Source: Flavobacteriales bacterium (GTDB taxonomy: Bacteria; Bacteroidota; Bacteroidia; Flavobacteriales_F; PHOS-HE28). From it: a stretch of DNA of 64,000 nucleotides. The translations under genes were made by a program, and so were the position numbers. The notes beneath the pieces are model-generated. The model searched no databases, had not been told where the DNA came from, and worked only from the letters and a program-made list of their open reading frames with translations. The stretch spans positions 62,001 through 126,000 of the forward strand of contig JADKJM010000014.1 of the NCBI GenBank assembly GCA_016721005.1, read 5' to 3'. Position 1 is the stretch's first letter; each line of letters starts with the position of its first letter. Positions 27,696 through 35,170 of the stretch are shown piece by piece.

Positions 27696-28946
27696 ATGAG
27701 AACATCCCTCCGCACTCTTGCACTGACACTCGCCTCCGCAGCCGCGATCGGAGCGTTTGCGCAACCATTACCGCCCTATCCGGTCACGGTGATGGGTACG
27801 ATCGCAGGCTGCACGCCCACCAGCTATGTGAACATCCTGACCGTGCAGAACACCCAACCTGCGCTGGACATCGACGTGCCGTTGACCTCAGGCACCTGCA
27901 CCTTCACCATCGACCTGATGATGGATTCCTTCAACGGCTGGTTCGTGGTCAGCACTCCGTGCAACGGGGTGATGCAAAGCCAGACCGTGAGCTACACCGT
28001 GAACAGCCTCTTTCCGGATTCGACCGTGGTGATAGTGAACTTCAACTGCGGGACAGGAACAACGGATTGCCTAGGCGTGGCCGGCGGTACCGCGTTGCCA
28101 GGAACAGCATGCACGATCCCGGGGTCGAATTTGCCTGCCCTTTGGACGTCCGACTGCATTTGCGCTCTTGACACCATGGGCCAGACATTCGATTGCACCG
28201 GTGTATGGAACGGCACGAACTGGCCCGGCACTCCTTGTACCACTGCGTTAGGTGCTGCCGGAACGTGGAGCGCTAGCTGCGTGTGCATCGCCGACACCAC
28301 CACCACGGGCTGCGAAGCCGGCTTCTGGGTGATGCAGGCCTATGAGATCGATAGCTTGAACCCGAATGGCGGTGCCACCCCGATCCCGAACCTATTGTGG
28401 ATCTGGAACCTCAGCAGCGGCGGCAACGGGAACTACGATTTCGTGTGGAGCTGGGGCGATGGCACTCCGAATTCCACGGAAGCCTTCCCCACGCACATCT
28501 ACGCGAACGGCGGACCCTACGAACTGTGCTTGACGATGAACTCCGGTGGTTGCACGGACACAGCCTGCGATTCCGTGTCGGTGGATGATGACGGGATCTA
28601 CACCGGCATGATCCTCGAACAGAGCTATGCACGCTCGGGCTTCACAGTGAACGTGCTGAACGAAATGCCTACGAGCATCCCCGAGCGTCCGTTATTCGAC
28701 CACACGGCGGTGTGGCCGAATCCGGTGGAGGACGCCTTGAACCTGACCTTCAACACCACGGTACACGGCAGCATTCCGATGAGCATTTTCGACCTGAACG
28801 GTCGTGTGGTGAGTACCACGAATGTGTTGATCAGCGGTGGCAACAACACCTTGCGGATCCCCGTAGGCGAATTAACGCAGGGCATGTACCTGCTCCGGTT
28901 CGGGAACGAGTCCAATGCCGTCAGCTTCCGGTTCGTGAAGCGCTAA
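27696..28946 (+). CDS. T9SS-secreted Cys-rich repeat protein with PKD-like domain (intact paralogue)
   Basis: The start is ATG 27696 (M-R-T-S-L-R-T-L-A-L-T-L), with a signal peptide ending at A-F-A-Q. The 416-residue product has the same order of parts as the previous gene: N-terminal domain beginning P-L-P-P-Y-P-V-T-V; two Cys-rich modules (D-C-L-G-V-A-G-G-T-A-L-P-G-T-A-C and D-C-T-G-V-W-N-G-T-N-W-P-G-T-P-C) instead of about five; F-W-V-M-Q-A-Y-E linker; PKD-like domain (F-V-W-S-W-G-D-G-T); and a type A sorting domain (V-W-P-N-P-V-E-D-A-L, ending F-R-F-V-K-R). The roughly 40 bases before the ATG resemble those before the first paralogue, so the duplication included the leader. The function is unknown; surface display or adhesion is plausible. 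Confidence 0.88.
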   Translation: MRTSLRTLALTLASAAAIGAFAQPLPPYPVTVMGTIAGCTPTSYVNILTVQNTQPALDIDVPLTSGTCTFTIDLMMDSFNGWFVVSTPCNGVMQSQTVSYTVNSLFPDSTVVIVNFNCGTGTTDCLGVAGGTALPGTACTIPGSNLPALWTSDCICALDTMGQTFDCTGVWNGTNWPGTPCTTALGAAGTWSASCVCIADTTTTGCEAGFWVMQAYEIDSLNPNGGATPIPNLLWIWNLSSGGNGNYDFVWSWGDGTPNSTEAFPTHIYANGGPYELCLTMNSGGCTDTACDSVSVDDDGIYTGMILEQSYARSGFTVNVLNEMPTSIPERPLFDHTAVWPNPVEDALNLTFNTTVHGSIPMSIFDLNGRVVSTTNVLISGGNNTLRIPVGELTQGMYLLRFGNESNAVSFRFVKR

Positions 28947-28965
28947 CGAGAACACATGATGCCGG

Positions 28966-28993
28966 GGGGCGTCCGCTGTACGGCGGACGCCCC
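28966..28993 (+). terminator. Strong GC hairpin after the T9SS paralogue
   Basis: An 11-base perfect stem, GGGGCGTCCGC (28966-28976) against GCGGACGCCCC (28983-28993), with a 6-base loop, lies 19 bases after the stop codon and 14 bases before the ECF sigma start. No T-run follows on either strand. Confidence 0.6.
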
Positions 28994-29007
28994 GTGGTGC
29001 ATCGCAC

Positions 29008-29568
29008 ATGGTGAACGATACGCTCATAGCCCGTTGTGCCCGCGAGGAGCCGAAGGCGCAGTATGAGTTGTACCGTGCCCTTTACCCGCAGATGATGGCG
29101 ATCTGCAGCCGCTACGAACGCAACAAGCAGGACGCCGTGGCGCGCATGAACCAAGGCTTTTTGAAGATCCTCACGAACATCGACAAACGCAGACCCGACG
29201 TACCCTTCGAACTCTGGACCCGACGCATCATGATCAACACCGTCATCGACGATTTCCGGACGCAACGCCAGCGCAAAGAGCAGGAGTCGCTCGACGCGCC
29301 GCTGGAGGGATCGGTGCTCACCGAGGTGAACGATTACCTCCGCGAGATGGAGGCCGATGCGTTCGCAGTGTTGTTGGAACGGGTGCCGGAGATGTCGCGC
29401 AAGGTGTTCAACCTCTTCGCGATCGACGGTTATGCACACCAGGAGATCGCTGACCTGCTCGGCATCAGTACAGGAACCTCGAAATGGCACGTGTCGCACG
29501 CGCGGCAAGTGCTTCAACAGGCGTTAGCGCAGCAAATGGGCGTCACCGCAAAGACCGCATCCCGATGA
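29008..29568 (+). CDS. RNA polymerase ECF-type sigma factor (coupled to a dual-membrane anti-sigma candidate)
   Basis: A 186-residue sigma-70 family protein. Region 2 includes Y-E-L-Y-R-A-L-Y-P-Q-M-M-A-I-C and, later, P-F-E-L-W-T-R-R-I-M-I-N-T-V-I-D; region 4 includes P-E-M-S-R-K-V-F-N-L-F-A-I-D-G-Y and the helix-turn-helix H-Q-E-I-A-D-L-L-G-I-S-T-G-T-S-K-W-H-V-S-H-A-R. It is typical of Bacteroidota ECF factors. Its stop overlaps the ATG of the next gene by 4 bases, so the two are translated together and probably form a regulator pair. Target promoters are unknown. Confidence 0.93.
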   Translation: MVNDTLIARCAREEPKAQYELYRALYPQMMAICSRYERNKQDAVARMNQGFLKILTNIDKRRPDVPFELWTRRIMINTVIDDFRTQRQRKEQESLDAPLEGSVLTEVNDYLREMEADAFAVLLERVPEMSRKVFNLFAIDGYAHQEIADLLGISTGTSKWHVSHARQVLQQALAQQMGVTAKTASR

Positions 29569-31250
29569 ACACGAACAACGAATTCGACGAGCTGGCCCGA
29601 CGCAAGTTGGCCGAGCGCGACTTCCCCTTCCAGGAAGCGCACTGGCTCGAAGCGCAACAGGCGATCGCCGCCCAAGGCAACTCCCGCAAGGGCGGTGCTT
29701 GGTGGTACGTGGCCGGAGGGATCGCGGTGATCATCGGGGCTTGGTTGCTATGGCCTGTGAACGGACCGATCGCACAACACACCGGGAAGGCGGTTGTGGT
29801 GAGCGAGCGGAACGAAGGAAAGAGCGTTGCTCCCCAACAAGTGAAAGAAGAAGTGAACGAATCGCGGATGTCGAATTCCAAAGTTGAGAACAGCGGACCA
29901 TCACACGCAGAAGTTGGTTCGCATGTGGCGACGGCGTCCGTTCCAGACGCGGAGCCGAAAGCGATCGCAAAAGCAAGCAATGCAACACCACGTGAGCGAG
30001 CAGTTCGGTCGGGATCAACACCCACGACCGGACCGGGCGTTGGAATTTCCAGGGATGGATCCGCAGTACCCACAACGAATGTGGCCGGAGCGCCTACCTC
30101 GCCGACCGGCGTCCAAGTGGATCCAGAACCGAGTATCGCGATCGCTGCGACCACTGATCCGGTGGATCATGCGGCCGATGCAACTGATGCGTCGCTCACG
30201 CCTACCGCTGATGAAGGCGCCGATGTGACCGTTCAAGAACCCTCTGTCGTGACTCCCGCACCAACGGACAACACTGATCCTTCGCTCAAACCGGAGGATG
30301 CCAGCGCGAAGAGCGATGACATCGGATCTCGATCGGCTGATGACGCGATCGTCGTTCAACCAACTCTTGACCCTACACTTTCTGCCTCCGATCCTGTGAT
30401 CACGGCGGATCCGGTCACCGCTGACAACGCTACACCGCAGGACAGCGCGGTCACTGTTGTGGAGCCTCCACTGGCACCTGCGCCGATCATCAACCCGCGT
30501 GCGCCGTGGGAGGTCGGCGTGCTCGGCGGGATCTTCAATACACCAAGCACCTACACCGGCGGCGAGAGCGCAACTTGGAGCACGCAAGCATTGACCACCG
30601 CAGCTTTCGGAGCGGAGTGGATGCACATGGGTCGCAACATCGGACTCGGCGTCGGCGTGTACTACGGCTCATTCGCCGACCGCTTGCACACACCGGAAGT
30701 GAACAGGATGACGCTCACCACCAACCCGTTCTGGTACCTCTCTCCGGTCGATACCACGATCCTGATCGTCACCGGATTCGATTCCACCTCCAACACCTAC
30801 ATCGGGCACAACGTGAACGTCACCGTGAACGTGTTGCGTTTAGGGCTGGATAGCACAACCACCGCAGTTCGTGTTCGCGATTCGCGTTCGCGGATCAACC
30901 GCACCAGCTACATCGAAGTGCCCTTCCTCATGGACGCACACCTCGTGCAGGGCCGCTGGAGCTTCGGTGTGCGTGGAGGCCCATCCATCGGCTTGCGCAC
31001 GCAACGACAAGGTTCCGTGCCGAGCAACGATGGCGAAGCGTACGTGGAATTCGACGACGTGACCACACGCAGTTGGGTCGTCGGTTGGAGCGCGCGCGCG
31101 TACGTGCGTTACCGGTTCATCGCAGCGTGGAGCGTGGGCATCGAACCTGCGGTGCGCGGCCAGTTCATGGATAACTTCGATCAGAACGGCGTGACGCGGC
31201 GTTCCACCGCGTTCGGCGGAATGATCAGCGTGACGTATCGCTTGCCATAG
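29565..31250 (+). CDS. Predicted dual-membrane-spanning anti-sigma factor: cytosolic tail, one TM helix, long linker, outer-membrane-type beta-barrel
   Basis: The start is ATG 29565, overlapping the sigma gene by 4 bases; 561 residues. Residues 1-43 are charged and cytosolic (E-F-D-E-L-A-R-R-K-L-A-E-R-D). Residues 46-63 form one membrane helix with no signal cleavage site evident. Residues 64-313 are a low-complexity linker rich in Asp, Thr, Ala, Ser and Pro. Residues 314-561 look like an outer-membrane barrel (P-W-E-V-G-V-L-G-G-I-F, alternating aromatic strands, ending S-V-T-Y-R-L-P). This order, next to an ECF gene, matches what has been reported in Bacteroides as dual membrane-spanning anti-sigma factors (Dma). 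Membership is my inference from architecture; the barrel could otherwise be called PorT-like. Confidence 0.82.
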   Translation: MNTNNEFDELARRKLAERDFPFQEAHWLEAQQAIAAQGNSRKGGAWWYVAGGIAVIIGAWLLWPVNGPIAQHTGKAVVVSERNEGKSVAPQQVKEEVNESRMSNSKVENSGPSHAEVGSHVATASVPDAEPKAIAKASNATPRERAVRSGSTPTTGPGVGISRDGSAVPTTNVAGAPTSPTGVQVDPEPSIAIAATTDPVDHAADATDASLTPTADEGADVTVQEPSVVTPAPTDNTDPSLKPEDASAKSDDIGSRSADDAIVVQPTLDPTLSASDPVITADPVTADNATPQDSAVTVVEPPLAPAPIINPRAPWEVGVLGGIFNTPSTYTGGESATWSTQALTTAAFGAEWMHMGRNIGLGVGVYYGSFADRLHTPEVNRMTLTTNPFWYLSPVDTTILIVTGFDSTSNTYIGHNVNVTVNVLRLGLDSTTTAVRVRDSRSRINRTSYIEVPFLMDAHLVQGRWSFGVRGGPSIGLRTQRQGSVPSNDGEAYVEFDDVTTRSWVVGWSARAYVRYRFIAAWSVGIEPAVRGQFMDNFDQNGVTRRSTAFGGMISVTYRLP

Positions 31251-31262
31251 GTCGGGTAAGGA

Positions 31263-33698
31263 TCAGGCCCGCAACTCCGCTGACACTTCCTTCTCCAGCG
31301 CGGTACGGATCCGGTCCATGGTCTTCGTCACCTGTTCGTCCGTGAGCGTTTTCTCCGCATCCTGCAGGATGAAGCTGAGCGCGTAACTCTTCGTTCCAGT
31401 CGGCAATTTGTCGCCCTCGTACACATCGAAGAGATCCACCTCACGCAGCAATTTGCGTTCGGCGTTCATGGCGATGGTGCGTAGTTGTTCAAAGCGGACA
31501 TCGGCCGCAAGCACCAGGCTGAGATCACGGCGTACGGCCGGGAAGCGCGGTACTTCCGCATAAGTGATCCGCTCCGCGCGACACGCGTCGAGCAAAACCT
31601 CCTCTTCCAGCTCAGCGAAGAAGACGGGCTGCGGAAGACCTGCGGCCTTCAACTCCGCATCGCTGATCCGCCCGAGCACGCCGACCGGGCGACCACCGAT
31701 CTCCAGCCGCACAGCGTCGGACATCCAAGTGCTCTCCGATGCGGACCAGGTCGCCTTATCGAGCAAGCCTAGACGAACAAGTACAGCCTCCACTTCCTCC
31801 TTGAGATCAGCGAACTCAACCGCGCGGTCCTCCGCACGCCAACGCTCGCGCCACCGACGACCGGTGATCGCGATCGCCAACATTTCCTTCTCAGTGGTTC
31901 CTCTATCTGATCGCGCATAGGTGCGTCCGCGCTCGAAGAAACGCAGGTCGCGTTGCTGGCGGTTGATGTTGTGCACCATCGCTTGCAAGGCCCCGTGATG
32001 CATGGTGGGCCGAAGGACATCCAGTTCGGAACTGAGTGGATTCGCCAATTGCACCAACGCATCCGGATCGGCGATGCCTGCCTTCTTGATGTGTACGCCC
32101 GCGACCAGTGAAGGCGTCATGATCTCGCGGAAACCGCGCGTGGCCAAGTGCGCACCTGTGCGTTCGTGCAGATGCTCCAAGGTGAGCGCCGCATGCACGA
32201 TCGTCGGTACGTGAAGGCGGTCGGGTAACGGCACTTGGTCGAAGCCATGGATGCGCAGGATCTCCTCGATCACATCCACCGGGCGGTGTACATCCACGCG
32301 GTAGGCCGGGACCTGCACATGCACGCCGTGTGCGTCACGATCACCGATGCGGAAGTCGAGCGTCTCGAGAATGCGGATCACCGCTTCATGATCGATCGTG
32401 ATCCCGCTGAGCTGTTCGAGTTGCGCAAATTTCAAATGCACCGCGTGCCGATGCTTCAGGCTGTTGTCCACGTTGATCACCGATGAACTGATATGCGCAC
32501 CAGCGACCTCCTTCAACAGCAGTGCCGCACGACGCAGCGCGTACTCGGTGATGTCCACATCCACCCCGCGTTCGAATCGAAAGGACGCATCGGTATTCAA
32601 TCCGTGCCGACGCGCAGTGCGACGAATGGTGGACGGATCGAAGCACGCGCTCTCCAGGAAAACGCACGTGGTCGCTTCCGTGACACCGCTGTTCGCGCCA
32701 CCGAAGACGCCCGCGATGCACGCCGGTTTCTCAGCATCGGCGATCACCAGGTCCGTGGTATCGAGGATGCGCTCCTTACCATCGAGCGTGATGAAAGGTT
32801 CCTTGGCTTGCGCCATGCGCACCACGATACGACCGCCGTCAAGCTTGTCGGCATCGAAGGCGTGCAGCGGTTGACCAAGTTCATGTTGCACGTAGTTCGT
32901 CACGTCCACCACGTTGTTGATCGGCTTCAGGCCGATGGCCTCCACGCGATCGCGCAACCACTTCGGTGATGGGCCGACCTTCACTTGCGTGAGGGTGAGT
33001 CCAGTGTACCGCGGACATGCCAAGGCATCCTTCACCTCAATAGGGGTCGTGCGCACATCATCATCCTGAGCGAATGCGGACACATCCGGAAGTTGCAATT
33101 GCAAGGTGGAGCCGGTGCGATGGTTCAACGCGGCGATCAGGTCGCGCGCCACACCTACATGCCCCATGGCATCGGTGCGATTGGGCGTGAGGCCGATCTC
33201 CAACACATGATCACTCACCAGCCCGAGGTACTCACCAGCTGGTGTCCCAGCCACTGCCGACGGATCAAGCACCATGATCCCGGCGTGGCTCTTGCCGAGG
33301 CCGAGTTCGTCCTCCGCGCAGATCATGCCGTTGCTCTCCTGCCCGCGGATCCTGCTCTTCTTGATCGTGATGGACGTTCCATCATTCATGTGGAGTACTG
33401 CGCCCACCGTGGCCACGAGCACCTTCTGTCCCACTGTCACATTCGGTGCGCCGCACACAATACGGTGCGGTTCACCATCGCCGAGATCCACCGCGCAGAC
33501 CGTCAGACGGTCCGCATCGGGGTGCTTGTCGCATTGAAGTACATGGCCTACCACCACACCCTTCAACATGCCCTTCACCGGCTCGTGTACCTCCACGCTT
33601 TCCGTCTCCAAGCCGGTGCTCGTCAGCACGGCGGCCGCGTCCTGCGGGGTGAGGTCCGTATGAACGTATTGCCGAAGCCAGTTGTAGGAGATGCGCAT
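31263..33698 (-). CDS. pheT: Phenylalanine-tRNA ligase beta subunit
   Basis: An 811-residue protein of normal length. The N-terminal region carries the EMAP-like tRNA-binding domain (C-D-K-H-P-D-A-D-R-L-T-V and C-G-A-P-N-V); then B3/B4 editing-type and B5 domains; the catalytic-like core (F-R-E-I-M-T-P-S-L-V, N-P-L-S-S-E-L-D-V-L-R); and the C-terminal FDX-ACB anticodon-binding domain (P-R-F-P-A-V-R-R-D-L-S-L-V). It pairs with PheS, which is not in this window. It is transcribed divergently from the small ORF/GNAT genes; a -7-like box TATCTTCG lies at 33716-33723 on the minus strand. Confidence 0.97.
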   Translation of the reverse strand: MRISYNWLRQYVHTDLTPQDAAAVLTSTGLETESVEVHEPVKGMLKGVVVGHVLQCDKHPDADRLTVCAVDLGDGEPHRIVCGAPNVTVGQKVLVATVGAVLHMNDGTSITIKKSRIRGQESNGMICAEDELGLGKSHAGIMVLDPSAVAGTPAGEYLGLVSDHVLEIGLTPNRTDAMGHVGVARDLIAALNHRTGSTLQLQLPDVSAFAQDDDVRTTPIEVKDALACPRYTGLTLTQVKVGPSPKWLRDRVEAIGLKPINNVVDVTNYVQHELGQPLHAFDADKLDGGRIVVRMAQAKEPFITLDGKERILDTTDLVIADAEKPACIAGVFGGANSGVTEATTCVFLESACFDPSTIRRTARRHGLNTDASFRFERGVDVDITEYALRRAALLLKEVAGAHISSSVINVDNSLKHRHAVHLKFAQLEQLSGITIDHEAVIRILETLDFRIGDRDAHGVHVQVPAYRVDVHRPVDVIEEILRIHGFDQVPLPDRLHVPTIVHAALTLEHLHERTGAHLATRGFREIMTPSLVAGVHIKKAGIADPDALVQLANPLSSELDVLRPTMHHGALQAMVHNINRQQRDLRFFERGRTYARSDRGTTEKEMLAIAITGRRWRERWRAEDRAVEFADLKEEVEAVLVRLGLLDKATWSASESTWMSDAVRLEIGGRPVGVLGRISDAELKAAGLPQPVFFAELEEEVLLDACRAERITYAEVPRFPAVRRDLSLVLAADVRFEQLRTIAMNAERKLLREVDLFDVYEGDKLPTGTKSYALSFILQDAEKTLTDEQVTKTMDRIRTALEKEVSAELRA

Positions 33699-33715
33699 GG
33701 TGAATGAAAGGCGGG

Positions 33716-33723
33716 CGAAGATA
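33716..33723 (-). promoter_or_regulatory. Candidate -7 box for pheT
   Basis: On the minus strand the bases read TATCTTCG, close to the Bacteroidota consensus TAnnTTTG (one change), and lie 17 bases upstream of the pheT ATG at 33698. The same T-T-C-G variant is seen before porU, proS and cdd in this window. Confidence 0.5.
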
Positions 33724-33746
33724 CCAGCCGGGTAATTTCACAGCCC

Positions 33747-33869
33747 GTGGAATACATCACCCGCTCCGTCCCGCTCTTCTTTCTCCTGATCGGGTCGGTG
33801 ATCGCAGCCGGGGCGCTCAACATGATCCACTTGGTCGTACTTCGCAAGTCAGCAATGAACGTTGCATGA
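33747..33869 (+). CDS. Possible 40-residue single-helix membrane protein
   Basis: A short open frame starting with GTG (33747) and ending with TGA at 33867-33869. The translation has one strongly hydrophobic stretch (V-P-L-F-F-L-L-I-G-S-V-I-A-A-G-A-L) followed by a basic tail (L-R-K-S). Its stop overlaps the ATG of the GNAT gene by 4 bases, a common sign of coupling, and a -7-like TAATTTCA lies just upstream at 33733-33740, which would make it leaderless. The frame is too short for codon statistics and I know no homologue, so it may be chance. Confidence 0.4.
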   Translation: MEYITRSVPLFFLLIGSVIAAGALNMIHLVVLRKSAMNVA

Positions 33870-34405
33870 TCACCCTGCCGATCCCTTCTCTCGATGGCCT
33901 GCTCACGGAACGCCTTCGTTTCCGAAAGCTCGTCGCCGCCGATGTGGAGTGGTGGATGGACTACATCAACCATGCGGAGGCGATCCGGTTCATGCCCTTC
34001 ACGGTGGGCAGCCGTGCGGATTGTGAGGAGATGATCCAACGCGCCCTGGACCGGTATACCGAGGATGGTAGCGGACTGAACGCGGTCCTGCTCCGCGAGA
34101 GCGGAACACCGATCGGGCTATGCGGCTTACTGACCCAAACCGTGGATGGGGAGGCTGAATTGGAGATCGGCTACCACTTCCTTCCTGCACATTGGGGTAA
34201 TGGGTACGCGGCGGAAGCAGCCATCGCGTGCAAGTACTTCGCGGAAGAACGTGCGTTGGTCCGTTCCGTGATCTCCTTGATCGATGAAGGCAACGTCCGT
34301 AGCCATGCCGTGGCGAAACGGAATGGCATGCTGCCGGGGAGGATCACGGTCCATCGTGGCGTGCCAGCAATTGTCTTTCGCGTCGAGCTATCCCTCCGTG
34401 CCTAA
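33866..34405 (+). CDS. GNAT family N-acetyltransferase (RimJ/RimL-like)
   Basis: The start is ATG 33866 (M-I-T-L-P-I-P-S-L-D-G-L-L-T-E-R-L-R-F-R), 179 residues. The opening T-E-R-L-R-F-R-K-L is typical of the RimJ/RimL branch; the acetyl-CoA-binding region is H-W-G-N-G-Y-A-A-E-A-A-I-A, and S-L-I-D-E-G-N-V-R-S-H-A-V-A-K-R-N-G-M matches the branch's C-terminal signature. Substrates in this branch include protein N-termini and small amines; none can be assigned here. It overlaps the stop of a possible 40-residue membrane ORF. Confidence 0.9.
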   Translation: MITLPIPSLDGLLTERLRFRKLVAADVEWWMDYINHAEAIRFMPFTVGSRADCEEMIQRALDRYTEDGSGLNAVLLRESGTPIGLCGLLTQTVDGEAELEIGYHFLPAHWGNGYAAEAAIACKYFAEERALVRSVISLIDEGNVRSHAVAKRNGMLPGRITVHRGVPAIVFRVELSLRA

Positions 34406-34432
34406 ATTGGCAACCGCTCTCACGATCCTTAC

Positions 34433-35170
34433 GTGCCCATGTCCCTCTTGAAGAACCACCTGTTCAACGGTGTGCTGTACGCGCTGGTCTCCATCGGCAC
34501 CATCGTTGGCGAGGTGCGCGGGATCCACGGTCTGGTGTACGTGTGCAAGCCACTGATGATGATCGTGCTCTCCAGTTGGTTCTATTTCAACAGCCGTCGC
34601 GTGGGCGATCGCTTCACCTTGTTGATCCAGGTCGGATTGTTCTTTTCGCTCATCGGGGATGTTGCGCTGATGTTCCAGCATCGCGATGAGTTCAACTTCA
34701 TCATCGGCTTGGGTGCGTTCCTGATCGCGCAGCTATGTTATACCCTGGCTTTCGCGCAGAATGTGAGTGAGGTTCCCGGCGGCCAAGGCCTACTGGTTTC
34801 TGCGGTCCTCGGAGGTTCGATCATTGCATACGGCGCGGCATTCGGCAGTATCCTGCTCAACGGCATCGATGAAACGCTGGTGGTCCCGGTCGGTATCTAT
34901 ACGGTGGCGATCACGCTCATGGGCGTCGGGGCGGCCTTGCGCTTCGGTCGTACCTACATGCCTTCCTTCGTTATGGTCTTCATCGGGGCGTTGCTCTTCA
35001 TCGCGTCGGACAGCATCCTTGCCACCAGCCGCTTCGTTCGCCCGGTCGATCACGCGTCGTGGTCGGTGATCCTCACCTACGCGGTCGCGCAATACCTGAT
35101 CGCGCGTGGATGCTTGCGTCACGTGCTGGATCCGGAGGAGATCCGTCGGCGCGCGGCACTCACCACCTGA
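34433..35170 (+). CDS. YhhN family (TMEM86/lysoplasmalogenase-like) membrane protein
   Basis: A 245-residue polytopic protein with about seven to eight hydrophobic segments. Family features are L-I-G-D-V-A-L-M-F near residue 75, K-P-L-M-M near 35 and A-S-D-S-I-L-A-T near 190, which are the conserved positions of the YhhN/TMEM86 fold. Characterised eukaryotic members hydrolyse the vinyl-ether bond of lysoplasmalogen; bacterial roles are mostly unproven. Starts at 34433 or 34439 are both possible. A weak -7-like TAAATTGG lies at 34403-34410, overlapping the stop of the GNAT gene. Confidence 0.88.
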   Translation: MPMSLLKNHLFNGVLYALVSIGTIVGEVRGIHGLVYVCKPLMMIVLSSWFYFNSRRVGDRFTLLIQVGLFFSLIGDVALMFQHRDEFNFIIGLGAFLIAQLCYTLAFAQNVSEVPGGQGLLVSAVLGGSIIAYGAAFGSILLNGIDETLVVPVGIYTVAITLMGVGAALRFGRTYMPSFVMVFIGALLFIASDSILATSRFVRPVDHASWSVILTYAVAQYLIARGCLRHVLDPEEIRRRAALTT

